The translations under genes were made by a program, and so were the position numbers. The notes under the pieces were generated by a model. The model saw only the letters and a program-made list of their open reading frames with translations, did not search any database and was not told the origin of the DNA. Shown in pieces: positions 34,192-43,066 of a stretch of 64,000 nt of DNA; positions within the stretch are counted from its first letter, which is position 1, and every line of letters begins with the position of its first letter. Origin of the DNA: VRUE01 sp963737575 (GTDB taxonomy: Bacteria; Actinomycetota; Thermoleophilia; Solirubrobacterales; 70-9); the NCBI GenBank assembly GCA_963737575.1, contig CAVTTJ010000005.1, positions 558,001-622,000 of the forward strand, in the 5' to 3' direction.

Positions 34192-35793
34192 TCAGGGCCG
34201 GATGTTGAATTTCCTCAGCGCCGGTGTCGGGTCGGTGTCGCCGGCGGGGTCGACGGCCTCGACGCTGAAGCTGTGCTTGCCGGCCTTCAGGTGCCGATAT
34301 CTCTTCGGCGATGTGCACGGCTTGGCCGGCTTGCGGTCGATTCGGCAGAGGAAGGTCGAGCCGGGCTGACTCGACCCGAACCGGAAGATCGCCTGGTCCT
34401 TCGCCTGGCTGATCCGAGCTTTGCGGATCGCCGTGTCCGGCGGGTTGGCGCTGCTCGCCCCGGCGCCGCTCGCTCCGGATCCCGATCCCTGGCGCGCCGC
34501 TTCGACGGTGAACGACCGAATCGCCGGCGTCGGGTCGATATTTTCTGCCGCGTCGGTGGCCCGCACTTCGAAGGTGTGGGCGCCGAGTGCGAGGGCGCTG
34601 TAGGCCTTCGGCGAGGTGCAGGGCGCGAACGCAGCTTCTTCGCTCGAGTCGAGTCGGCATTCGAAGGTCGAGAGGGGCTCCGAGGAGGAGAAGGCGAAGC
34701 TGGGGGAGGCGTCGGTCGTCGCGCCCGCCGGGCCGGATTCGATCTGGGTCTCGGGGGGCGTCGTGTCAGGGCTCTCGACGATCTTCACCGCGAACCCATT
34801 TTCGCGGGCGCCGCCGGCATCTCCGACCGCGATGTCGTAGGTCGTCCCGGCGGTCGCTTCGAAGGTGACCTTGCTGCCATAGACGTCCTGACCGCTGCAG
34901 GCGGGGTCGTTGTTGTTGTCGGCGACCCTGGTCAGCGATTCGAGTTCGTCGCCGGTGTAGACCGCAAGAATCGAGTCGATTTCCCCGAGGCAGGTGTCGA
35001 TGCTCGTGGCGCCCGAGTGCGGTGCCGTCCAGCGGAACCAGACCGAGTGATCGCCTTTCCAGAGGTTCGAGTCGGGCGGGTCGGTGACGTAGTGGTCGGG
35101 CTCACCCGTCTGCCGGGTGGCCCCCGACGTGGTGTCTTCTTCGGCGACTTCCTGGCCGACCAGAACCTGAGCATGTTCGAAGTCGTCGTTGGCGGGCCCG
35201 ACGTACGTGTTGAGACCGGAGTCGTAGTCCGGGTAGGGGGTCACGCCGCCGCCGTAGCGGTCGAACAGCGCCCCGTTGGCGCAGGGATTCCCGTCGTGAA
35301 AGGACCAGGCGTTCTGGACCGTGTCGGTCGTCGAGACACCGATTGCGTAGGTCTTGCCGGCGCTCAGGTAGGCCGCAGTCGCGGGGTCGAAGTTCGCCGT
35401 GTAGTCGTATCCAAAGGCATCGGCAGGAAGGCTTCCTCCCGGAATCGTCGTCGAGTCGAGCATCGGATCCACGGGCGTCCCCGATTCGTCGGTGCCGTAG
35501 AGGCGTACTTCGACATCCGCGCCGCTGCTTTCCGGCTGACGGGAGATGTTCTTGAGTTCGACGGTGAGCAGCTTGCCGCTGCGGTTGGCCGGAAAGGTCT
35601 GCGCCCACTCCGCTCCAAAGCTGACGATTCCGAACCCGTTGTGGCCGGGTTCGCACTTGGAATTCGAGATCCCGATCGCCTCGGCCGGCGCCGTGGCCCC
35701 GAGCGTCGCCGCGAGTGCGATCGCGAGGAGCAGGCAGAGTCCGCCGGCGCGCCTTCCGCCGTTGCCGCTCGTTTTGGTGGGACTGGGGCCCAT
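34192..35793 (-). CDS. secreted multi-domain surface protein with Ig-like repeats
   Basis: A 533-residue exported protein. Signal peptide about residues 15-40 (LLAIALAATLGATAPAEA). An N-terminal beta domain (NGFGIVSFGAEWAQTFPAN...TYAIGVST) is followed by a DUF-like jelly-roll with HSVWFRWTAPHSGATSIDTC, and by two bacterial Ig-like repeats, each with 'FECRLDS...PCTSPKAYSALALGAHTFEVRATDAAENIDPTPA' spacing (about 345-430 and 455-530). Cys pairs inside each repeat probably form disulfides. Convergent with the glycosyltransferase gene, two bases apart. Confidence 0.8.
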   Translation of the reverse strand: MGPSPTKTSGNGGRRAGGLCLLLAIALAATLGATAPAEAIGISNSKCEPGHNGFGIVSFGAEWAQTFPANRSGKLLTVELKNISRQPESSGADVEVRLYGTDESGTPVDPMLDSTTIPGGSLPADAFGYDYTANFDPATAAYLSAGKTYAIGVSTTDTVQNAWSFHDGNPCANGALFDRYGGGVTPYPDYDSGLNTYVGPANDDFEHAQVLVGQEVAEEDTTSGATRQTGEPDHYVTDPPDSNLWKGDHSVWFRWTAPHSGATSIDTCLGEIDSILAVYTGDELESLTRVADNNNDPACSGQDVYGSKVTFEATAGTTYDIAVGDAGGARENGFAVKIVESPDTTPPETQIESGPAGATTDASPSFAFSSSEPLSTFECRLDSSEEAAFAPCTSPKAYSALALGAHTFEVRATDAAENIDPTPAIRSFTVEAARQGSGSGASGAGASSANPPDTAIRKARISQAKDQAIFRFGSSQPGSTFLCRIDRKPAKPCTSPKRYRHLKAGKHSFSVEAVDPAGDTDPTPALRKFNIRP

Positions 35794-35897
35794 CGCGCAA
35801 CGCCTTTCCGGCCTCCCGCGCGAAGGGTAATCATCGTCCACCGGTCAGGCAAGTTTTCGTTTTTCTGTGGGTGTCGCTGTCAGACTTCCGTCCAGCC

Positions 35898-37352
35898 GTG
35901 GAAGCAGAGAGCCGCAAACGTTGGGGGGCGGGGGCCGTTGCCGCTGCGATCCTGTCCATTCTCGCCATCGCGCTGCCGGCGAGCTCCTCAGCGTACGTCT
36001 ACTGGGTGAACGAAGAAACCGACTCGATCGGCCGCGCCGGCCTCGACGGCTCCGCGCCGAATCCGACCTATGTCTCGGGGCTCGGCTTGCCGACAGGAGT
36101 TGCCGTCGACGGCTCGCACATCTACTGGTCCGACACTGAAACCGACTCGATCGGCCGCGCCGGCCTCGACGGGTCGGACAGGATCCCGAGCTTCATCTCC
36201 GGTGCCAACAACCCCTCGGCGATCGCGATCCACGGCGGCAGGATCTACTGGGTCAACCAGGGCGTCGGCAAAATCGGCCGCGCGAACGTCAACGGAACCG
36301 AAGTCACCCAGAGCCTGGTCGAAGGGCTGACCAACGTGGAGTCGGTGGCCGCCGACGACGCCCATATCTACTGGGCCACCTACATCGCGGGCAGCGCGAT
36401 CGGCAGATCGAATCTCAACGGCGGCGAAGTCAACGGCAGCTTCATCACCGGCACGTCCTTCCCCCACGGGCTCGCGGTCGACGCCGGCCACATCTACTGG
36501 GCCAACTATGTCGGGGACACGATCGGCCGCGCCAACCTCAACGGGTCGAGCCCGAACCAGAATTTCATCACCGGCGCCAGCTTCGCGTTCGGCGTCGCGG
36601 TCGACGCCGGCCATCTCTACTGGCCCGGCCTTGCGCCGGGAACGATCGGGAGATCCAACCTCGACGGTTCCGGCGCGAACGACGAATTCATCACCGGGCT
36701 CGGCAAGCCGGCGGCAATCGCCGTCGACCAGCTCCCGGGCCCGACCACAACGACCCTCTCCTGCGCGCCGGCTTCGCTCGCCGAGGGCTCATCCGCGACC
36801 TGCACCGCGACGGTGACCGCCACCGGAGCCGCCGCCGGCGCTCCAGCCGGGACCGTTGCATACTCGGGGGGCGCCTTCACCCCGGCGACGAGCTGCCAGC
36901 TCGTCGCCGCAAACGCCGTACAGGCGTCCTGCCCTGTCACATTCGTCGGCACCGGCACCGGGGCGCGAACGCTCACCGCCTCCTACGCCGGCGAGCTCAC
37001 CCACGCCGCCAGCAGCGGCACCGCCCAGGTCGAGGTCTCAGCCTCGACCGGGCCCACAAACGAATTCAAGCTCGGCAGGCCGAAGCTGGACCCGAAGAAG
37101 GGCACGGCGTCGCTGACCGCCACCGTTCCCGGCGCCGGCAAGCTCGACCTTGCGGGCAAGGGCGTCAAGGAGACGAGCAAACGAGCGCAGGCGGCGGGCC
37201 GAGTGAAGCTCGCGATCAGGCCCGCGAAGCCGACCTTGACGAAGTTGAGGAAAACGGGCAGGGCGAAGGTCACCGTGAGGATCACCTTCACGCCGACCGG
37301 CGGCGACCCGCGCTCGCGGACCGTGAAGCTGACCCTGAAGCTCTCCCCCTGA
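35898..37352 (+). CDS. secreted YWTD-like propeller with Ig-like domain and basic C-terminal module
   Basis: A 484-residue exported protein read from GTG 35898, which places the signal peptide (VAAAILSILAIALPASSSA) near the start; GTG 35871 is an alternative. About six repeats of some 41 residues carry HIYWANYVGDTIGRANLNGS and GVAVDAG. An Ig-like domain (SCAPASLAEGSSATCTATV, about 285-385) follows. The last about 95 residues (LDPKKGTASLTATVPGAGKL...) form a Lys/Arg-rich beta module that is also found at the end of the convergent neighbour. Confidence 0.82.
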   Translation: MEAESRKRWGAGAVAAAILSILAIALPASSSAYVYWVNEETDSIGRAGLDGSAPNPTYVSGLGLPTGVAVDGSHIYWSDTETDSIGRAGLDGSDRIPSFISGANNPSAIAIHGGRIYWVNQGVGKIGRANVNGTEVTQSLVEGLTNVESVAADDAHIYWATYIAGSAIGRSNLNGGEVNGSFITGTSFPHGLAVDAGHIYWANYVGDTIGRANLNGSSPNQNFITGASFAFGVAVDAGHLYWPGLAPGTIGRSNLDGSGANDEFITGLGKPAAIAVDQLPGPTTTTLSCAPASLAEGSSATCTATVTATGAAAGAPAGTVAYSGGAFTPATSCQLVAANAVQASCPVTFVGTGTGARTLTASYAGELTHAASSGTAQVEVSASTGPTNEFKLGRPKLDPKKGTASLTATVPGAGKLDLAGKGVKETSKRAQAAGRVKLAIRPAKPTLTKLRKTGRAKVTVRITFTPTGGDPRSRTVKLTLKLSP

Positions 37353-37354
37353 CG

Positions 37355-38581
37355 TCAGCCCGGCCTGCGCACAAGCCGCACCTTGGTCGAGATCTCGGCC
37401 GTGGCCCCCGCGCTCGGCGTGTAGGCGATCCTCACCCCGACGTTGGCCTGCCGTTTGTGACGGAGCCTTTTCGCGGCGCTTCCCCTGGCGACGATCGGGA
37501 TCTTCAGGTTGGCGCTACCGGCGGCGGTCCTGGTCCGCCGCTTGACAGCCTTGCCGCTCAGGGTGAGCGAGCCGGCCGCGCCGACGTGGACGGTGAGGAT
37601 CGCGCTGCCGTTCTTCTCGTTGCGCTTCGTCTTGCCGATGATCCCGAAGCGGACGAAATTTGCGCCGACTCGCCTCTGGGCGCTCATCGTCAGCGCGCAG
37701 GTGGCTCCCGCGCAGTCACCGGAGTAGCCGGCGAAGGCGTAGCCCCGGTAGGGGCTCGCGATCAGGCTCACCGCCGCTCCCGGCGAGAACCGCACGACAC
37801 AGCCGGGCCCCGCACAGCCGGCACCGTTGACGGTCGCCGAGCCTCCGCTCGCCGGCAGGTTTTCGACGGTCAGGCCCTGACGGCCCATTGTGCGGACCGC
37901 GTTCACGGCGACGCGGGCAAAATCTCCACTCCAGTTGTTCGCCTCGTTGGTCCCCACGTACGAGCTGACCGAGACCACACGGCCCTTGGTCGCGATCAGG
38001 TTGCGCCCGTCGGACCATTTGGCGACGAGGCTGGCGCCGGGGGCGAGTTCCGGGGCGGTGTTGTTGGAGGACGCGAGTTCGGTCACCCCCTGCATCAGCG
38101 GGCTCGAGGCGTCGAAGGACCCGAGCGTCGCGAAATTGTTCGACGCCGCCCCGGGGAGGAGCGGCTCGTACCCGCCCGCCGCAAACCGCCCCCGCGGGCC
38201 CCTTGACCCTTCCGGTCCCGCGTACCAGGTGTCGTAGGCGTACTGGACGACGACGCCGCCGCCGTCGACGAAGTCGGCAAGGGCGTTCCCCAGTGCGATC
38301 GGGTCCTGGTACTTCGCGTTGCCCATGCTGACGACGAGGTCGTAGTTGCCGAGCAGCTGAGCGGTCGGCGTTCCGGTGCAGGCGTCGAACGCGTCGACCC
38401 CGGCGATGTCGGGAAAGGCGGCGAGCTGGCCCTGGAAGACACTCGGCGTTTCGCAGGCGGCGTGGACGATGATCGTGCGGTATCCGCCGGGAGCGGCGGA
38501 GGCGCGGGCGGGTGCGACCCCGGCGACGAGCAACGCGGCCGCCAGACAGGAACAGAGGAGTCTGATCGGGGCGTCCCTCAT
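37355..38581 (-). CDS. secreted protein with GATase-like N-domain and basic C-terminal module
   Basis: A 408-residue exported protein. Signal peptide residues 1-29. The N-terminal domain (residues about 35-230) has the look of a class I glutamine-amidotransferase-like or ThuA-like fold (YDLVVSMGNAKYQDP, LADFVDGGGVVVQYAYDTW) without a visible catalytic Cys. Then comes a bacterial repeat domain (CVVRFSPGAAVSLIASPYRGYAFAGYSGDC) and a C-terminal module NEKNGSAILTVHVGAAGSL...VRIAYTPSAGA. The module aligns with the end of the convergent gene two bases away. Confidence 0.78.
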   Translation of the reverse strand: MRDAPIRLLCSCLAAALLVAGVAPARASAAPGGYRTIIVHAACETPSVFQGQLAAFPDIAGVDAFDACTGTPTAQLLGNYDLVVSMGNAKYQDPIALGNALADFVDGGGVVVQYAYDTWYAGPEGSRGPRGRFAAGGYEPLLPGAASNNFATLGSFDASSPLMQGVTELASSNNTAPELAPGASLVAKWSDGRNLIATKGRVVSVSSYVGTNEANNWSGDFARVAVNAVRTMGRQGLTVENLPASGGSATVNGAGCAGPGCVVRFSPGAAVSLIASPYRGYAFAGYSGDCAGATCALTMSAQRRVGANFVRFGIIGKTKRNEKNGSAILTVHVGAAGSLTLSGKAVKRRTRTAAGSANLKIPIVARGSAAKRLRHKRQANVGVRIAYTPSAGATAEISTKVRLVRRPG

Positions 38582-38644
38582 CGCGCAGGGAGGATATGGC
38601 TCCTCTCCGCTGTTTGGAATAGGATCTTCGACCTCGGTGCCCCG

Positions 38645-39490
38645 ATGAAGAAGCTCTCCGCCTCGATCCTCGTCCTCGCGCTGCTCGCCCTCGTGGCGGG
38701 CTGTGGCAGCACCGAAAGCGATTCCACCGGAGCGACGGCCTCCAACTGCAAGCCGGGCGAACTCCCGACGAAGAAGGACGGGAAGCTGACCGTCGCCACC
38801 GACAAGCCCGCCTACCCGCCCTACTTCGAAAACGACGAACCCGAAGACGGCGAAGGCTTCGAGAGCGCGGTCGCCTACGCGATCGCCAAGAACCTCGGCT
38901 TCTCGAGAGCGAACGTCGAGTGGTCGGTGGTGCCGTTCAACTCGTCCTACGCGCCGGGGCCGAAAGAATTCGACTTCGACGTCAACCAGATCTCGATCAC
39001 GCCGACGCGCGAAAAGGCGGTCGACTTCTCGGCCCCGTACTACACGGCGAACCAGGCGGTCGTGGCTCTGAAGGACTCCGAAGCGGCCGAAGCGACCTCG
39101 CTCGAAGACCTGAAGTCGGCCAAGATCGGCGTCCAGATCGGCACCACGAGCCTCGACGGCGTCGAAGAAAAGATCGAACCGAGCGAACAGGCGCAGGTCT
39201 TCAACAGTTCAAATGATGTCGTCACTGCTCTGAAGAACGAACAGATCGACGCCGTCGTCGTCGATCTCCCGACCGCGCTCTACCTGACGGCGGTCCAGGT
39301 CCCGAACGCGAAAGTCGTCGGCCAGTTCAGCGTTCCCGGCGGCGACAAGTGGGGCGCCCTGCTCGAAAAGGGATCCGAACTGACCCCCTGCGTCTCACAG
39401 GCGATCGAAGAACTCGAAGAATCGGGCGAACTCGAAGAAATCACCCAGCGCTGGATGAGCAAGGCAGCCGGCGCCCCCGAACTCAGCTGA
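38645..39490 (+). CDS. polar amino-acid ABC transporter, solute-binding lipoprotein
   Basis: A 281-residue lipoprotein. Lipobox LALVAGC puts the lipidated Cys near residue 21. The SBP_bac_3 fold is plain: KLTVATDKPAYPPYFE near 47, GFESAVAYAIAKNLGF, FDVNQISITPTREKAVDFSAPYY near 110-130, and KIGVQIGTTSLDGV. It captures a polar amino acid outside the membrane for the permease and ATPase encoded downstream. Glutamate codons are almost all GAA, unlike the GAG-rich cytosolic neighbours. Confidence 0.93.
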   Translation: MKKLSASILVLALLALVAGCGSTESDSTGATASNCKPGELPTKKDGKLTVATDKPAYPPYFENDEPEDGEGFESAVAYAIAKNLGFSRANVEWSVVPFNSSYAPGPKEFDFDVNQISITPTREKAVDFSAPYYTANQAVVALKDSEAAEATSLEDLKSAKIGVQIGTTSLDGVEEKIEPSEQAQVFNSSNDVVTALKNEQIDAVVVDLPTALYLTAVQVPNAKVVGQFSVPGGDKWGALLEKGSELTPCVSQAIEELEESGELEEITQRWMSKAAGAPELS

Positions 39491-39526
39491 GTTCGCCGTC
39501 CCCGGCCGGGGTCAGAATGGCCGCGG

Positions 39527-40363
39527 TTGACCGGGACTGCCGTCATCAGCGACCGCCGCCTCGCGAGGCAGGCTGCCAAACGCCGCAAGCAGAGACGGGG
39601 GCAGGCGATTGCGGTCATCTCCAGCGTCATCGTCATCGGCGGCCTCGCGGCGTGGGTCCTGACCAGCCCCGGCTGGCCGACGGTTCAGGAAACGTTCTTC
39701 TCGTGGTCTGTGTTCAAGGAATCGTTCCCCGAAGTCCTCGAAGGCTTCTGGCTCGACGTCCGGGTCTTCGTGATCGTCGAGATCGCTGTCCTCGTCGTCG
39801 GCCTCGTGATCGCCCTGATTCGGACGAGCGCCGGGCCGGCGCTGTTCCCGATCCGGCTTCTCGCGACCCTGTTCGTCGACCTGATCCGGGGGGTCCCGAC
39901 CCTTCTCCTCGTCTACCTGATCGGGTTCGGGATCCCGGCCCTGCGACTCACCGGACTGCCGACCGACCCCGTCGTCCTCGGCGGGATCGCGCTCGGGCTC
40001 TCCTACAGCGCCTACGTCGCCGAGGTCTACCGAGCCGGGATCGGCTCGATCCACCGCGGCCAGCGTGACGCCGCGCGGGCCGTCGGCCTGACCGAGGCGC
40101 AGGCGCTGCGCCACGTGATCCTGCCGCAGGCGGTGCGACGGGTCGCGCCGCCGCTCCTCAACGATTTCCTCGCCCTCCAGAAGGACGTCGTCCTGATCTC
40201 GATCCTCGGCCCCCGGGAGGCTCTTCGGGCCGCTCAGATCGTCCAGGGTGTGACGTTCAACTACACGCCGCTGATCGCCGCCGCGCTCCTCTTCCTGGTG
40301 ATCACGGTGCCGCTTGCCCGCCTCGTCGATCGGCTGGGGGGACAGAGCGGGGGCGTTCGGTGA
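39527..40363 (+). CDS. polar amino-acid ABC transporter permease
   Basis: A 278-residue His/Glu/Gln/Arg-type permease from TTG 39527. Five hydrophobic segments; the family motif DLIRGVPTLLLVYLIGFGIP lies near residue 119 and the ATPase-contact EAA loop is GQRDAARAVGLTEAQALRHVILPQAVRR near 175-203. Early Glu codons are GAA and later ones GAG. It overlaps the ATPase gene by four bases (GTGA). Confidence 0.93.
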   Translation: MTGTAVISDRRLARQAAKRRKQRRGQAIAVISSVIVIGGLAAWVLTSPGWPTVQETFFSWSVFKESFPEVLEGFWLDVRVFVIVEIAVLVVGLVIALIRTSAGPALFPIRLLATLFVDLIRGVPTLLLVYLIGFGIPALRLTGLPTDPVVLGGIALGLSYSAYVAEVYRAGIGSIHRGQRDAARAVGLTEAQALRHVILPQAVRRVAPPLLNDFLALQKDVVLISILGPREALRAAQIVQGVTFNYTPLIAAALLFLVITVPLARLVDRLGGQSGGVR

Positions 40364-41112
40364 GCGGGGAGCCGGTCCTCGACGTCCGCGGGGTGACGAA
40401 GGCCTTCGGCAAGCGCGAGGTCCTGCGCGGCGTCGACCTGAGCGTCCGCGAGCACGAGGCGGTGGCGCTGATCGGCGCCTCGGGGTCCGGCAAGTCGACG
40501 CTGCTGCGCTGCATCGACCTGCTCGAGGAGATCGACGACGGCGACGTCTTCCTCGACGGCGAGGTGATCACCGACCCCTCGGTCGAGCCGGTCCCGGTCC
40601 GCCGCAGGCTCGGGCTCGTGTTCCAGGCCTACAACCTCTTCCCGCACCTGACCGTGCTCGAGAACGTGGTCCTCGGCGAGATGCGCGGCCAGGGCGCCTC
40701 GCGCCGGGTGGCCGAGGAGCATGGCCGGAAGCTGCTTCGCCGCTTCGGGCTCGAGGGCCGCGAGGGCGACCGCCCCGACGACCTCTCCGGCGGCCAGCAG
40801 CAGCGGGTGGCGATCGCCCGCGCCTTCGCCGGCCGGCCGCGCGCGCTGTTGCTCGACGAGGTGACGAGCGCGCTCGACCCGGAGCTGGTCGGCGAGGTCC
40901 TGCACGCGGTCCGCGACCTCAAGGCGGCAGGGATGACGATGATCATCGCCACCCACGAGATGGGCTTCGCTCGCGAGGTCGCCGACGAAGTCGCCTTCCT
41001 CCACGACGGTCGCATCCTCGAGGCGGGGCCGCCCGAGCGCGTCCTCACCGAGCCCGAGCGGGATGAGACGAAGCGCTTTCTCGCCCGCCTGCTCGAAGGC
41101 GGCAGGATCTGA
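40360..41112 (+). CDS. polar amino-acid ABC transporter ATP-binding protein
   Basis: A 250-residue ATPase. Walker A GASGSGKST near residues 39-47, Q-loop VFQAYNLFPH near 88, ABC signature LSGGQQQRVAIARA near 145, Walker B ALLLDEVTSALDPE near 166 and switch His in IIATHEMGFA near 198. It energises uptake of a polar amino acid through the preceding permease. Glu is encoded mainly by GAG. Confidence 0.95.
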   Translation: MSGEPVLDVRGVTKAFGKREVLRGVDLSVREHEAVALIGASGSGKSTLLRCIDLLEEIDDGDVFLDGEVITDPSVEPVPVRRRLGLVFQAYNLFPHLTVLENVVLGEMRGQGASRRVAEEHGRKLLRRFGLEGREGDRPDDLSGGQQQRVAIARAFAGRPRALLLDEVTSALDPELVGEVLHAVRDLKAAGMTMIIATHEMGFAREVADEVAFLHDGRILEAGPPERVLTEPERDETKRFLARLLEGGRI

Positions 41113-41202
41113 GCCGCCGTCGCCTATCTTGAGGAGATCGCCCCCAGGTCAAAGGTCAGTGGCGGAGTCCTCCTCTATCGGGTCGGCACGGGCCCGGAAC
41201 TG

Positions 41203-41625
41203 TTGCTGGTGCATCCCGGCGGCCCGTTCTGGGCGCAGCGCGACAATGGCGCCTGGTCGATCCCGAAGGGCGGCGCGGAGGAGGGCGAGGAGGACCTGCG
41301 CCGCAGCGCCCTGCGCGAGCTGAAAGAGGAGCTCGGGCCGGCCCCGGAGATCGAGCTCGAGGCGATGATCGAGCTCGGCACCGTCCGACAGAAGGGCGGA
41401 AAGGTCGTCCACGCCTGGGCGGCCGAGGGCGAATTCGACCCCGCCAAGCTGGACAGCAACAGGTTCCGGATGGAATGGCCGCCGCGCTCGGGCAGCGAGC
41501 GCGAGTTCCCGGAGATCGACAGAGCCGGGTGGTTCGACCCCGCCGCGGCGCGGGAGAAGCTGATCGAGGCGCAGGCCGAGTTCGTCGACCGCCTCCTCGA
41601 TCACCTGGGATACTCGCCACGATGA
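41203..41625 (+). CDS. NUDIX hydrolase, true start uncertain
   Basis: From TTG 41203 this gives 140 residues, but the first NUDIX strand (SKVSGGVLLYRVGTGPELLLVH) is encoded upstream in the same frame from about 41146, with no ATG, GTG or TTG between the ATPase stop (41110-41112) and it. The NUDIX box is GAEEGEEDLRRSALRELKEELG. If one C is missing in the C run 41141-41145, TTG 41129 could be the start. The product would hydrolyse a nucleoside-diphosphate derivative. Its stop overlaps the next start (ATGA). Confidence 0.75.
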   Translation: MLVHPGGPFWAQRDNGAWSIPKGGAEEGEEDLRRSALRELKEELGPAPEIELEAMIELGTVRQKGGKVVHAWAAEGEFDPAKLDSNRFRMEWPPRSGSEREFPEIDRAGWFDPAAAREKLIEAQAEFVDRLLDHLGYSPR

Positions 41626-42674
41626 GCAGCGAAAACGGCGCACCGGACGAGGGCCCCGCCGGCAAACCGCTGCCGCTCTCGGTCCGGCTTCTCGGAGCCG
41701 GGGTGAGAGGGGCGCGCAGCGTTGGGAAGGCGACCGGGGTCGACCAGGCGGTCCAGGCCGCGGCCGAGGAGGCGATGGTCGCCGCGGTCGAGAGCGAGGC
41801 GGTCGAACGGGCGCTGGTCAGGGTGCTCAAGGGGCCCGTCGTCGAGGAGGCCGTGAACGGAGCGCTGGAGAGCGAGACGGTGAAGCGGGCGTTGATCGAC
41901 GCGATCGACAGCGACATGGTCGACGAGGTCTGGCTGCGATTCCTGGCCAGTGACGAGACGCAGCGGCTGGTCGAGCGGATCGCCGAGGCGCCCGAGGTCC
42001 GGGCCGCGATCAGCGCTCAGAGCGTCGGCTTCATCGAGGACATCGGCCACACGATCGGCGACGCGATGCGCAGGATCGATGACGGCCTCGAGCGCCTGGC
42101 GCGGCGGATCCTGCGCCGCCCCGAGCGCTCGGTACCGACCGAGCGGGCCGGCGCTGTCACTCGGGCTGGGGCGCTAGGCCTCGACGTCCTGATCGTCAAC
42201 CTCGCCTTCTCGGGTATCGCCGCGATCGCCGCGCTGGTCGTCTCCGCCTTCACCGGCGGAAACGGGGCATCGGGCCTCGCCCTGGTGTTCGGCACCGGCG
42301 CCTGGCTGACGCTCATCGGTGTCTACCTTGTCGGCTTCTGGTCGCTCGCCGGCCAGACCCTCGGCATGCGCTTCCTCGGGATCAGGCTCGCTGTCGGGGG
42401 CGCCGGGTTGCCGCTACGCCGGTCGGTGCGACGGTTGATCGGCCTAAGCCTCGGCTTCCTCACCTTCGGGTTCGGGTTCCTCGGGATCGTCTTCGACGAA
42501 CGAAGGCGGGGATGGCAGGACCGGATGGCGGGCGTCGATGTCCTCTACGAGCCGCGCGAGCTGGCGCCGTGGGCGAAGTTCGACCTGTCTGACCCGGACG
42601 CCGTCGGGGCCCCAGACGCGACGAAGGCCCCGGATCCCCGGGGCCTTCGCTCGCAGCAGTTAGCCGGTTCCTAG
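41622..42674 (+). CDS. RDD-family membrane protein
   Basis: A 350-residue protein. Residues about 1-170 are soluble, helical and rich in E/A/R (VESEAVERALVRVLKG, VEEAVNGALESETVKRAL). The RDD domain follows (about 180-310): AGALGLDVLIVNLAFS, WSLAGQTLGMRFLGIRLAV, and 'RRGWQDRMAGVDVL'. The final 17 codons run through a 12-bp hairpin that looks like a transcription terminator, so the true stop may be earlier. Translationally coupled to the NUDIX gene. Confidence 0.85.
   Translation: MSSENGAPDEGPAGKPLPLSVRLLGAGVRGARSVGKATGVDQAVQAAAEEAMVAAVESEAVERALVRVLKGPVVEEAVNGALESETVKRALIDAIDSDMVDEVWLRFLASDETQRLVERIAEAPEVRAAISAQSVGFIEDIGHTIGDAMRRIDDGLERLARRILRRPERSVPTERAGAVTRAGALGLDVLIVNLAFSGIAAIAALVVSAFTGGNGASGLALVFGTGAWLTLIGVYLVGFWSLAGQTLGMRFLGIRLAVGGAGLPLRRSVRRLIGLSLGFLTFGFGFLGIVFDERRRGWQDRMAGVDVLYEPRELAPWAKFDLSDPDAVGAPDATKAPDPRGLRSQQLAGS
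42622..42649. terminator. perfect 12-bp hairpin between convergent genes
   Basis: CGAAGGCCCCGG (42622-42633), loop ATCC, CCGGGGCCTTCG (42638-42649). It has no T-run but is symmetrical and sits between convergent RDD and DUF7144-type genes, so it may stop transcription from both sides. It lies inside the end of the RDD frame. Confidence 0.7.
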
Positions 42675-42676
42675 GC

Positions 42677-43066
42677 TCAGCCGGTGGGCGAGCCTTCGGG
42701 GCCCTCGGCCAGCTTGTAGATGATGATGATCGCGAGGGCGAACAGCGCCAGCGACCAGAACGGGCGAGCCGGGATCGAGAGCAGGGACCCGATCGCGTTG
42801 AGGGAGGCGATGAAGATCCCGAACCAGCGGCCGAATTCGTTGCCCGAGAAGAGCGAGAAGGCGGCGACGAGCTCGAGCACTCCGAGGATCAGGAGGATCC
42901 AGCCCCAGGTGTGGAGCCCGCTGAGGATGTAGGTGGCGTTTTCGGTGAAGAACTTGGAGTCGCCGATCGCGGCGATGCCGTAGATGATGTTGAGCACGCC
43001 GGCGACGAGGAGCAGCACGCCGGCGAAAACCCACCAGCCGCTGATCAGACCACTGTCATCGTTCAT
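42677..43066 (-). CDS. DUF7144-type four-helix membrane protein, second copy
   Basis: A 129-residue membrane protein with four spans (about residues 9-30, 48-67, 76-94, 98-118). 'GWWVFAGVLLLVAGVLNIIYGIAAI' and 'WGWILLILGVLELVAAFSLFSG' mark it as a paralogue of the protein at 17275-17691. Start ATG 43066 after GGGTTACGG, a weak RBS. Function unknown. Confidence 0.8.
   Translation of the reverse strand: MNDDSGLISGWWVFAGVLLLVAGVLNIIYGIAAIGDSKFFTENATYILSGLHTWGWILLILGVLELVAAFSLFSGNEFGRWFGIFIASLNAIGSLLSIPARPFWSLALFALAIIIIYKLAEGPEGSPTG

Noticed and set aside
33062..34660. A 532-codon minus-strand frame across the glycosyltransferase
   Set aside because: It is antisense to a well-supported glycosyltransferase and has no recognisable motif.
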